From Brachypodium distachyon (Eukaryota; Streptophyta; Magnoliopsida; Poales; Poaceae): a stretch of DNA of 64,000 bases. Shown here piece by piece: positions 55,256 to 64,000 of the stretch. The number at the start of each line of letters is the position of its first letter. Position 1 is the first letter of the stretch. A program made the position numbers and the translations under genes. The stretch lies in NCBI RefSeq assembly GCF_000005505.3, contig NC_016132.3, forward strand, positions 36,656,914 through 36,720,913, written 5' to 3'. The notes under the pieces are model-generated. The model worked only from the letters and a program-made list of their open reading frames with translations, was not told the origin of the DNA and ran no database searches.

Positions 55256-57056
55256 CATGCCGCGGATCTTGTTGCATACCTCGTCGATTGGCGAAGAAGC
55301 TGCGTGTTTATATGACCTCTAAATTTCCACACTTTTAAGCTTAGCTAGGCTGCACGTACGTGGATAGAAGCTGCTTCATGAAATTTTCCAAATTTTCATC
55401 TCCTCCGAGTAAATCCAACTCTATCTCTTCGAGTGAATCAAAGATGATGGCGTCTACCATGGAGCTCTAGGGCGAGCGACATGAACAAGATGGTGAGCAA
55501 TAAGCACCCTAAAAATAAGTAAATCCCGTATGTTAGCCAACTATATCAATTCTTGAAAGAAAATAAGCGATAGTGACATGGACGAGACGATGGACATTGA
55601 ATATCCTATAAATAGCAAAAACATCTAGTACTATATTATTTGAGTAGGCAGACAACTATGTTAACAATTTAAAATATGTAGGGATAGGCCCGGCCGCCCT
55701 TCGCCACCTAATTCTCCTCCTTCTATACATGCCAGAGTATCACATTTCAATATTAACATGATCAGATATCAACTTTATCAACTAGGGGTATCATTATTTT
55801 AATCCTGATTTCATTGCACCATATCATTATTCCATTGCATTAGCATTAAAATTTCCCTTAGTATAATAATTATTATTTTATTACTCTATAGTTAACTTTT
55901 CAGTAATCCGATACCGTTATTTTTCATTATCGTATCATTACCATTTCATTAACATGAATATATGATGCGCAAATAAGTGTAAACATGTATTTGGTTGGAT
56001 AGCCTCCGCTAAGAAGAAAGCCCCCCCCCCCCCCCCCCGTTATTGGCTTGCTGTTGTAGCCCCAGTCTCCTCCTTCCTCCCCTCTTATTCTTCTTAACAA
56101 ACAAACATTCGATGCGAAAGCTTGTCCAAATAGATAAAATAATATCTTACGGTCCTTTGGTTGCCCTTATTTCTTTTCATTTGGTAGAAATGAAATGAAG
56201 TAAAAAAAAGTTTGTAGAGTTCCATTTGGTTACATTTGAATTTCAGATTCAAAAATTATGTTTTTTTTTTGCCACAAGGATTTGTAGAACAAGAGACAAA
56301 TTCAGGAAAAAAAATCTTCTAGAGAGGAATTGAGGTTAGGTATAGGTGTGATTCAATGAAATTTCGGATTGAAATCATATATGCAATTTCATGGTAGACA
56401 AACAAATTATGAATTACAGGATTCCGGGCCCAAGCCGACATGTTAGAGATCGATTACCATGGCAAGGTGAGCGATCATTCCAAGCTTCCCTATGCCATTT
56501 CTTATGACATTGCCTCTTGTCAGCAGACGCTGCACACAAAGGTTCAGAGCAACGCGGAGTCATGTATGAGGACACCCACAAGATCTGGCACTTGGGAAGA
56601 TTATACTTCCTGTCCTCCAAGAATCTCCCTAATTTGTCTCCTCCCTTCCATGATTAATACATTGCAAAACAAACAACGAATTTACCATCGATCGATCAAC
56701 ACATACAAGGAGAAAAGGGAGCAATAATCGTTTGGATAATCCATGTATGTATCTGTACGCACAACGGGGGCACCGAGTCGGAGCTCGTCGACCGAGTCGA
56801 ACCGCTGCGCCAGCAGCTCCATCACGGTGAACGCGCACTATGTTAGGTCTAGCAGCCGGAGGTGGCGCCTGGCGTCTTCGAAGAAGAACCTATCGCAACA
56901 GCCCGAAGCGATGACCTCGGCCAGGTTCGGGGCGGCGATGTGAGCGTCAGCGATCCCTTGAGATGTGTTGAGCACCTTGAGCGCAGGGGCGGCGATGTCG
57001 ATGCAGGAACTCAAAGAGCCCATGCCGACGTCGGCCTGGATTCGGCAAGCTGCCAA
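55256..57056 (-). pseudogene. F-box/LRR gene, copy 2, 5'-truncated
   Basis: The F-box and first LRR half are missing: homology to copy 3 begins only near 57010 (CIDIAAPALKVLN then HIAAPNLAEVI). An in-frame TAG follows RLLDLT near 56840. The remaining exon 1 ends RFDSVDELRLGAPV at a GTGCGT donor (56762-56757) in the same place as copies 1 and 3. Exon 2 (about 56620-56450) keeps NLPKCQILWVSSY and then shifts frame. Exon 3 is at about 55470-55256 (LGGDENLENFMKQLLS then an inserted CGTA). Sequence between 57056 and 57300 is unrelated to the other copies and may have been brought in by a transposon or rearrangement. Clearly non-functional. Confidence 0.78.
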
Positions 57057-57616
57057 ATTAAAGAGCCCGGACCGCCATCACAGGAGACCATGCCCGGATC
57101 TGGACGGAGGCCGTCGTCACAGACCGGCGGCCAACCGCTGCATAACCCACGCACGGCAGCGCCAAGTGCACATCCACACGTTGTAGCCCATGAAACGCTA
57201 AGGAAGTTGTCCCGCCACCGCCGTCAACCTCCTCTAGCAGTGGAGAGGGGAGAGGACGAGGTGAACGGGGACGGGAAAGGGGGGGGGAGAGGCTAGGGTT
57301 TGCCTGAGCCGCCCCCTAGGAACACACCCTTATATATCCATCTCAAAAAAGAAAGAGGAAGATGGCAAACAAAATGAAATAGCAAAACGTGAAACCATCC
57401 ACAGGGTAAACAGCTGATGATGTGGAAAAGAGAGTATGGATGCTCGATCTGATTCCATTTGTAACACCATGCTGCTCAAAACCCTTGATTAGAGACCATC
57501 GGTCGGCATGCATAAGTGGCATATCTCTTTGGTCTAAATGCAGATGTACTCAAGTATACAGATTTGAAACTAATTAAGAAGTCAAACAAAAGATTGCAAA
57601 CATGCATGCATATTGT
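57057..57616. other. Unrelated 5' sequence and intergenic DNA, no gene
   Basis: 57057-57300 is GC-rich with an open frame on + that lacks similarity to anything recognised. 57480-57600 is F-box 3' flank shared with 15350-15450 (inverted) and 51590-51700. Confidence 0.35.
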
Positions 57617-57765
57617 CACTAGTACAAAATAGGCTATCAGTGTCATGCGAAATTGCCTATCAGTGGCGTGCGGGCCGCACGCCACAGACTTCTGGCCAAT
57701 GATAGGTGAGCTATCAGTGGCGGGTGACACTGATGGGGTCGCGTATAGCCTATTTTGTACTAGTA
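57617..57765. mobile_element. CACTA MITE, 149 bp, TSD TGT
   Basis: CACTAGTACAAAATAGGCTAT at the left and the inverse at the right (ATAGCCTATTTTGTACTAGTA). TGT flanks both ends (57614-57616, 57766-57768). The last base is A instead of the G expected for CACTA ends. Interior copies of CTATCAGTGGCG(T/G)G and their complement act as subterminal repeats. It could be mobilised only by a related full-length element; neither larger CACTA here has these exact ends. Confidence 0.8.
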
Positions 57766-57889
57766 TGTGTCAAATTTCACACTCCAAGAACAATGTCGTT
57801 GAACCTGCTTAGGAGACTAGAATAAATCCCAGTTAACCTCCTTCTAGCTCATGTAAGAATCTCACAGTACGCCCTCTCGAGAAACAAAT

Positions 57890-59554
57890 TTAACCTGAGG
57901 AAACATGCATGACGCGAATCTTCTTGTATGCCTTGTCGCTTAACCTTTTAATTTCCACGCTTTTAAGCTTCGCTGCGCTGCACATGGATAGAAGCTGCTC
58001 GATGAATTTTTCCAAACATTTATCTCCTCCGACTAAGTCCAACTTTAACTCTTCGACTGAATCAAGGATGATGGCGCCGTCCACCATGGCGCTTTGTGGT
58101 GAGCGACATGGACAAGATGGTGAGCAATAAGCAGCCTAGAAATAAGTAAATCTGGTATGTTAGGCGAGCACTAAGTACCCTAAACCCTACACTATGTTTG
58201 TCCAATTAAAATACGTAGTCCTTTTGTCCAACAAAAGATGTCTCAAGTTTGTCAAAATAACATGAGTTAGTATATAGATGCATTTAAATTTGGTCAAAGT
58301 TGAGACATCCTTCATTGGAGACGGAGGGAGTAAAATAATTTTAGAAATTACCGTTGAGGCATAAAACGAGCATTCGAAGCTTCCTTACACCATTGCCTCT
58401 CCTCAGGAGACGACGCAGCACGCAAGGCACAGAGGCCTTCGGACCGAATGAGGATATCCACAAGGTCTCGCACTTGGGAAGATGAAGATTATGGTCGTCC
58501 AAGAATCTCCACCATTCTTCTCCTTCCTGCTACCACATTGCAAGAGAATGAACAAATTAGTCTAGAAGACACTTAATTTGGGAGAGAGGAGAGGAACCCT
58601 GTTGATAATATGTGTATATCAGGATTCAGGACGTACAAAGGTGCCGTGGAGTCGGAGCTCGTCGATCGAGTCGAACCGCGCTGCCAGCAGTGCTATCGCA
58701 GTGCACGTGAGCATCGTTACGTCTAGCCGCCGAAGGTGGCGCCCGGCGTCAGCGAAGACGAACCTGTCACAGCGGCCCAAAACGACCTCGGCCAGGTTCG
58801 GGGCTTCGACGTAAGCGTCAGCGATGTGGCGATATGCGTCGAGCACCTGGAGCGCAGGGGCGGCGATGTCCAGACGGCCTGTGGAGGCTTGGAATTTGAG
58901 ATGCTGGAGTGTGGCAGAGCGCAGCGAGACGCCGGAGGAGGCATCGACGAGCGTGACCGTGGACACGAGGACCTCCAGCGCCCGGGTTTCCATGGCGCCA
59001 AGCTTTATCTCCAGATCGGCCAGCGCCGCGAACGCGCCGGACAGCGGGGGCCGGAGGCGGAATCGTGAGCCGAGGACCAGCGTGATGCTCGTCGCCGTCT
59101 CGAGCAAGGGAAGATCGAGCTCCTCGCGCGCCCATGGCGGAATCGGGCAGGAATTGATGCGGAGGTGGAGCGCAACCGCGCGGCACCGCGCGGCGAAACG
59201 CAGCCACGGCGCGACGCGGCGTGCCGGGACGTCGACGTGGATTCCGGCGAAGGGCACGGTGATCTCGAGGCCGTGGAGGTGGGAGGACGGATCGGCGGCG
59301 GCGGCGTAGGAGTCAAGGGCGCCGTCGACGGCGTCGAGGAAGGAGGCCCCGTGATGGATCTGCAGGTCGTCGCCCAGGACGAGATCTGGGACGCTGGCCC
59401 AGACGCGGCGCCAGCGGCGGGAGAGCGCGCTCGTGCGCGCGGCGGCGGGGGACGACTGGAGGCGGCGGAGGATTTCGTGCAGCAGCTCGTCGGGGAGGCC
59501 ACTGACGCGGTCCTCTTCCAGGCGCTCACTCCGGCCGCGGTCGCGGGGCTCCAT
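57890..59554 (-). CDS. F-box/LRR protein, copy 3, three exons, apparently intact
   Basis: Probable adaptor of an SCF ubiquitin ligase. Exon 1 (59554-58637) encodes an F-box (EDRVSGLPDELLHEILRRL, residues 14-32, then RTSALSRRWRRVWASVPDLVL). LRR-like text follows: LDLPLLETATSITLVLGSRF, ATLQHLKF, LDIAAPALQVLDA, YVEAPNLAEVVLG. It ends at a GTACGT donor (58636-58631). Exon 2 (58526-about 58352) continues in phase as LPKCETLWISSFGPKASVPC and VLRRLLRRGNGVRKLRML. Exon 3 (58135-57890) encodes AMVDGAIILDSVEELKLDLV and ends HVSSG. The exon 2 donor is not settled: a GTAATT site gives the wrong phase for exon 3, while a GTTTTA site 16 bases earlier fits. Intron 2 carries a Stowaway MITE. The 3' end of a LINE sits about 100 bp upstream of the start and may have displaced the promoter. 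Confidence 0.72.
58216..58332. mobile_element. Stowaway-type MITE in intron 2 of F-box copy 3
   Basis: TAGTCCTTTTGTCCAACAAAAG and inverted (imperfect) CATTGGAGACGGAGGGAGTA with TA borders. Closely related to the copy at 60893-61019 (shared AAAGATGTCTCAAGTTTGT). Confidence 0.75.
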
Positions 59555-59649
59555 GCGTTTTTGTGACTTCGGTTGTTGATTTGTTAAGATGGATTTCTTT
59601 TGGGAGGGGACGATGGATTTTATTCAGGTTAATTTTTTTTAGAGGGGTT

Positions 59650-60695
59650 AAATTTGTTTTTTTAGGGGAAAAGGCCAACTTTATTCAACTCTCGCGTGCC
59701 AAGTAATACAGGCAATATTCAGGATATCTAAAAGCCAAATGCGACGGCCAAACGAGAGCGGAAAAGCCGCTGTAGCTAAATTATGAGCATCAAAATTAAA
59801 GGATCTAATTTCACGAACAAACGCCACCTCCTGAAAACGTTCCTTTCTTGTCCCAATGTCCTTGATAATCGCAGCGTAGTAGCACAGGTCCTCTGTCCGA
59901 AGGCTCTTGATAACCCGACGCGACACACACCTTAGTTAGGTTCAGGTCCGCAGCCAAAGATACAGCCTCATCATACGCCATTGCTTCGAGCACCGTTGGG
60001 TCCGTCAAGCCTGGAACAGTAACCGCCGAAGCCCCAAGAAAAAGCCCCGCTTCATCTCGGCAGACTGCCACGATGGCACCTCCTGCACCCGATCGAGAGA
60101 TACCAGCATCTACATTAATCTTGATGAGTCCTGGAGGAGGAGGAATCCAGCGATGGATCCCACGCGCTCGCCCTGCTAACCTCTTCTGTTCCAGCTGCTT
60201 AGGATCAACATCGAGAACATCATGAGTCAAGGACAAGTCCTCCAGGAAACGCTGAATAAAAGCAAAAGTAGACAAGGGGCTTTGGAATTTTCTCTTCATG
60301 GATGGCCTTTCTTCGGGCCCACCAAACTGCCCAGAGAGTGGTCAAGATAATTGCAAATTCTGCCGCGGGCATCGACTCCATAAGCAGGAACAGCCATGGC
60401 TTCGCATCAGTGAAGGAGTTTTGAATAACATGCTCTGTCAGCTCCTCATCCAACAATGCCCAAACACATTTTGCCATCGTGCAATCTATCAAAGCATGCC
60501 GCCAATTGTCCTCCGCTGCATGACAGATCGGGCACAGAGCAGAGTCTGCCATATTTCTTCGATGTCGAACTACTTCAGTAGGAATCGAATTCTTAGCAAG
60601 GCGCCATGCAAATACCTTCGACTTTGCCGGAACAGGCATCTTCCAGAGAGAGGAAATTTGTTTTAGATGCTTGGTTTGGATGCTGGACATTAATG
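59650..60695 (-). pseudogene. 5'-truncated L1-type LINE (zf-RVT and RNase H end of ORF2)
   Basis: Starts on the minus strand with a zinc-binding region (FAWRLAKNSIPT, then CPICHAAEDNWRHALIDC, ending WALLDEEL; 60690-60400). An RNase H-like domain follows (INVDAGISRSGAGGAIV, 60130-60080, then AMAYDEAVSLAADLNL and VCVAS). Frame breaks near 60240 and 59920 join it to DIGTRKERFQEVAFVREIRS and HNLATAAFPLSFGRRIWLLD. Ends with AATAAAGTTGGCC and an A-run near 59655. No reverse transcriptase domain remains. Such RVT_3-type RNase H domains also occur in host proteins, but the zf-RVT partner and the A-tail favour LINE. Confidence 0.75.
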
Positions 60696-60892
60696 ATGTT
60701 TGTCACGTAAGAGCCCAGTAAGCTATATAGATTGGGCTACTAGTTTTGCGCCGAAGACTTTTAACTCCTCTTTTTCTTTAACCTTCTGAAATTCTATTTT
60801 TCCTTTTTTTGTTCTTTGAGAAAAAAAACCAAAAGTATCTCTTATTTCATAATTATCAAGGAGGACAGAACGACCAATAACAAATAAAAATC

Positions 60893-61019
60893 ACTCCCTC
60901 CATCCAACAAAAGATGTCTCAAGTTTGTTAAAATTTGGATGTATCAAGACATGGCTTATTGTATAGATGCATTCAAATTTGGTCAAACTTGAGACATCAT
61001 TTGTTGGACGGAGAGAATA
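60893..61019. mobile_element. Stowaway-type MITE
   Basis: ACTCCCTCCATCCAACAAAAGATG and inverted CATTTGTTGGACGGAGAGAATA; interior AAATTTGGTCAAACTTGAGA as in the copy at 58216-58332. Confidence 0.75.
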
Positions 61020-61182
61020 CATGAAAATACATACGGGCCCTTTTCTTCCTTTCCTTGCTCTCTGTCTTCAGGAGATTAAAAAAGTGCACAAAACATGCAG
61101 CAAGGGATAGGGACATTTACAAACACTCTCGCCATACAAGTGTTTAAACGCCGCAATAGCTCCATCAGTCACTGAACGAACA

Positions 61183-61360
61183 TTGGTAAGGGCATCACCC
61201 CACGCAGCACAGGCTTCCTCAATCTCACAACATCTGTCAGCTCACTCTCTCGGAGGTGCTCATAGAGGTAGGATGTGCGTGTGTGCGTTCACATTTCATA
61301 CGTGTGAGTGTGCACGTGTATTTGTGAACTTCTATGTTCATACTATGTTTCTAAAGAAAA
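61183..61360 (+). mobile_element. Truncated SINE 3' part
   Basis: TTCCTCAATCTCACAACATCTGTC, then TCGGAGGTGCTCATAGAGG, TGCGTGTGTGCG and CGTGTGAGTGTGCACGTG match the right half of the SINE at 49129-49437. The pol III promoter half is missing. Confidence 0.65.
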
Positions 61361-62803
61361 AGTATCAAGCACATACTTATTAGAGAGATTCTTCGTTACT
61401 AAAAACATAATTTGTGTGTCTTGCCCGCTCACATGAATTTCTAGCTTTTTTATCTTAGTAACAACTCTTAGCAATGGTCAACTGCTTTTAGTTTTCAAAT
61501 TTTGGACTTCTAAATTTTAGCTCTCTAAAAGATACTCCTATAAGAGTAAGTTCAGGCTACCGAAAGTGGTGAAAACCATAAATCCTTTATATGGGATCCC
61601 CTATCCCATTTGCCTCTCCCAAATATAAAATCTCTTCGACAGGTTCCCCAAATCCCATCCCCTATAATTCACTTGTTTATATTATATTCATATCTTCCAG
61701 CCGATTTTCTAAACTTGCATATTTTAAAATTCTGCCTTTTTTGGAGGTGTCCGATTTTTTTTGTTTATATGTGATTGTTAAACTGTTCTGAAATGAAAAC
61801 GCTACTTCAATTTCATGTTAAATTTGCTAGGTTACTGTTAGCGTCAAAGTCCCAACTTCACACACTCGTGTCGTGTTCAGCCATTTGATGCATCCGGCCA
61901 GCCCATAAGCGGATAATCCTCTCCGTTCAAAAAACCCGGACCGACGTGAAGATGGTTACTCTTCCATGGACTGATGTGAAAATGGCCATTTTCCCTTACA
62001 AGCTGTCCATAGCCTCCTTTCAAGTCGAACTAAAGTCGCTGCCTTTTACACCCCCATCTCATCTGAAAGATCAAGTATGAGCACCATCTTTTTTCATGAC
62101 TAAAAACACCTCCTCAAACAACTTCTTTCTTGCCACAATATCCGAAAGTGACAAAACATTTGGAGAGGTTGAGGTCCAGCGCGAGAGAAAGAGGCTCATT
62201 GTACCCATTTCCTACTGGACCTGTTGTACCGTGGGCAGGATGGGTCCATGTTTTAGTAATACAAAGACCTCCTTGTGTGTAAGTGTTATAGTTAATTCAT
62301 CTCAGCGTCCTTTGCAACATAATCGTGTGGAAATTCAAAGCAACTGCTTGTCTTTAAAAAAAAAAGATACTAATAGTTAAAAAAACAGCTACTGAGCACT
62401 TTTTCGGGCAAGTCAACTCCTTTCGTTTGAATAGGACCCCTGTCTCAACATAGTTTTCAGTGAGTCACCGGTAGTTTCAGGCTTTCAGCATGTTCCTTCA
62501 CCAACGTAAGCTAATGAACTAAGATCATACTAATCTTCAATGTGTCTCTCAGTTCAACGGTCTTATGACTTTGGTTACTTGAAGGTGGGCCATCCAGCTG
62601 TGGGCCTTACATGCCAGTGGCTCAAAGTCACAAGGCACCAAGTCAGAGGGTCTGCATCGTAAGATTCTAGGCCCTCGGACCGTACATTTGAGGATCCAGA
62701 ACCGCGCAGCGACAGTTCACAGATAGAATCGAGCTGGAATGTTTCATGTAACAATGCCACTCTGAACATTTCCTGCAATCCTGTTATTAGTTGAAGGGGT
62801 CAA
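61361..62803. other. Intergenic, no gene
   Basis: AT-rich to mixed DNA. No supported coding frame, RNA gene or transposon end. Confidence 0.45.
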
Positions 62804-62950
62804 CTAAAATTGAATCCACAGTATTGTCGTGGAATTCCAACAATTTCTTCAGCTAAAATTGAATCCACAGTATTGTCGTGGAATTCCAACAATTTCTTCA
62901 GCTAAAATTGAATCCACAGTATTGTCGTGGAATTCCAACAATTTCTTCAG
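62804..62950. repeat. 3 x 49 bp identical tandem repeat
   Basis: Units start at 62804, 62853 and 62902 with CTAAAATTGAATCCACAG and end CAACAATTTCTTCAG; identical as read. Each contains the near-palindrome GTGGAATTCCAAC. Perfect identity suggests recent expansion or selection against drift. Confidence 0.95.
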
Positions 62951-64000
62951 CTACTTTCCCTGAATGTACAGACACATGCAACATACTTGCCTAAGATTGA
63001 GATGTGGATACACGATCTACTGTGGGATACTTGGACGAGAAAAATAGATCCACGTGCAGTGCACGAAACGTGTAAGCTGAAAATGTGTGCTAGCCAACAA
63101 GAGAAGAATCTTTGCACGTGAATACTGCAAAATGATTAGATAAACGAATCCTTTTCGCTGCTCAGATGCTAGTACTCTTTGCATGTGAATGGAAAGTCGG
63201 AAACTACCAAACAAAAAAAAATCCATAGATTAATCTTATCGCATCCTCAGAAAGGATATATATTAAAAAAAACAGAAAAATCTTCTTCAACAAGAAAGGA
63301 TGAAGAAAAATGTAGAAAAGGACTATAGTTGTTACTTGTTAGATAAAGAAAAATGTAAAGAATCATCTCAAGCTAATAATATTCGCCGTTTGTCATTGCA
63401 AGAATAATCTTTGATAAATTTTGGTTCAAATGAACCGTAAAGGAAAGGAACCACCCATCTTCAGCTAAAAGAGAACCCCCATTAGACCATTACCACAGAA
63501 GAGATAAACTTGGCAAATAAGAACGAATATAGAACCAATAAAGCCTCCAGGCTTAGCATTCGACAATGCTCTGTTCCAAGGCTGAGCGCCCTCTCCTGTA
63601 TTTCCTAAATTATACTCAATAAATAGGTTCCCGAGTAAACAAAAAATCACATCCAAATGACAAAATTAATATGAGAAACTCCAGTTATATTATTCTCAAG
63701 TATCTGCTCCAAAGCAGAGTACCTTCTGTTCTGCATTTCCCCAAATCACATCCAAATGTCTAGCTCTATGAACAAGTGAACAAGAACTACTAAAAACAGG
63801 TTGTAAATTCAACCATGTATCAGCATAGTCAAAACAAACTTGGAAATGAGGACGAAATGGAAACGAAAACCTCAATGTCCCCAAATCATTCTCCAAGTGC
63901 TCTCAATCAGAGTACCCTCTACTGCATTTCCCCAATTGTATCTGAATTTCTAGCTACTATGAACAGGTTGCAAATTGAAGAAAAACAAACCAGCAATGGC
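62951..64000. other. Intergenic, no gene
   Basis: AT-rich, with loosely repeated phrases (CCAAATCACATCCAAATG near 63645 and 63740; CAAAGCAGAGTACCTTCT and ATCAGAGTACCCTCT). No supported gene. Confidence 0.45.

Overview
The window reads as a piece of a grass nuclear genome, most likely rice or a close relative (Oryzeae; inferred, not proven). The evidence is AT-rich intergenic DNA with small GC-rich genes, CACTA (En/Spm) transposons with TTTGCCGG subterminal repeats, many Stowaway-type MITEs, a grass-type SINE, LINE remnants, and plant F-box/LRR genes. No bacterial, organellar, tRNA or rRNA features were seen.

The main host content is a six-member, same-strand (+) series of small intronless genes at 1799-2215, 6034-6255, 32391-32672, 40882-41208, 46262-46579 and 50307-50627 (called G1-G6). 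They encode 73-138 aa proteins that I cannot assign to a named family. They share an N-terminal V-x-[KEQ]-K-V-[DE]-[RK]-I core. G2-G6 also end in a charged helix-like segment, of the INRKASRFIEDTKKRWQLAH type in G4-G6. All six have nearly the same core promoter, CCTATAAATGGAG in G1-G3 and CTATAAAAGGAG in G4-G6, 100-145 bp before the ATG. G4-G6 and their flanks form a recent tandem segmental duplication (about 35.6-50.6 kb). G1 contains an exact in-frame 150 bp internal duplication. G5 and G6 share an upstream module with two overlapping W-boxes and TGACG motifs, which G4 has lost.

Three F-box/LRR copies lie outside this series. One is a pseudogene on + (12435-15249), one a 5'-truncated pseudogene on - (55256-57056), and one apparently intact gene on - (57890-59554).

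Much of the rest is transposable elements, many with ends and target-site duplications readable directly. They include a CACTA element at 6504-10699 (TSD AAA), an 11.9 kb CACTA element at 17601-29540 (TSD TGT), and a CACTA MITE at 57617-57765 (TSD TGT). There is also a deleted LTR retrotransposon at 35963-36721 (TSD ATTAG), a SINE at 49129-49437, a poly-A retro-insertion at 48713-48978, and several foldback or MITE elements. The two CACTA elements account for much of the spacing between G2 and G3. The larger one holds both usual CACTA genes (TNP2-type and PTTA-type), each carrying at least one lesion, and has a 100 N assembly gap in its left subterminal array.

The best candidate for something undescribed is the G1-G6 family: a tandemly expanding set of tiny proteins with a conserved core promoter, diversified N-terminal repeats, and a defence-type promoter module on the two most similar copies.
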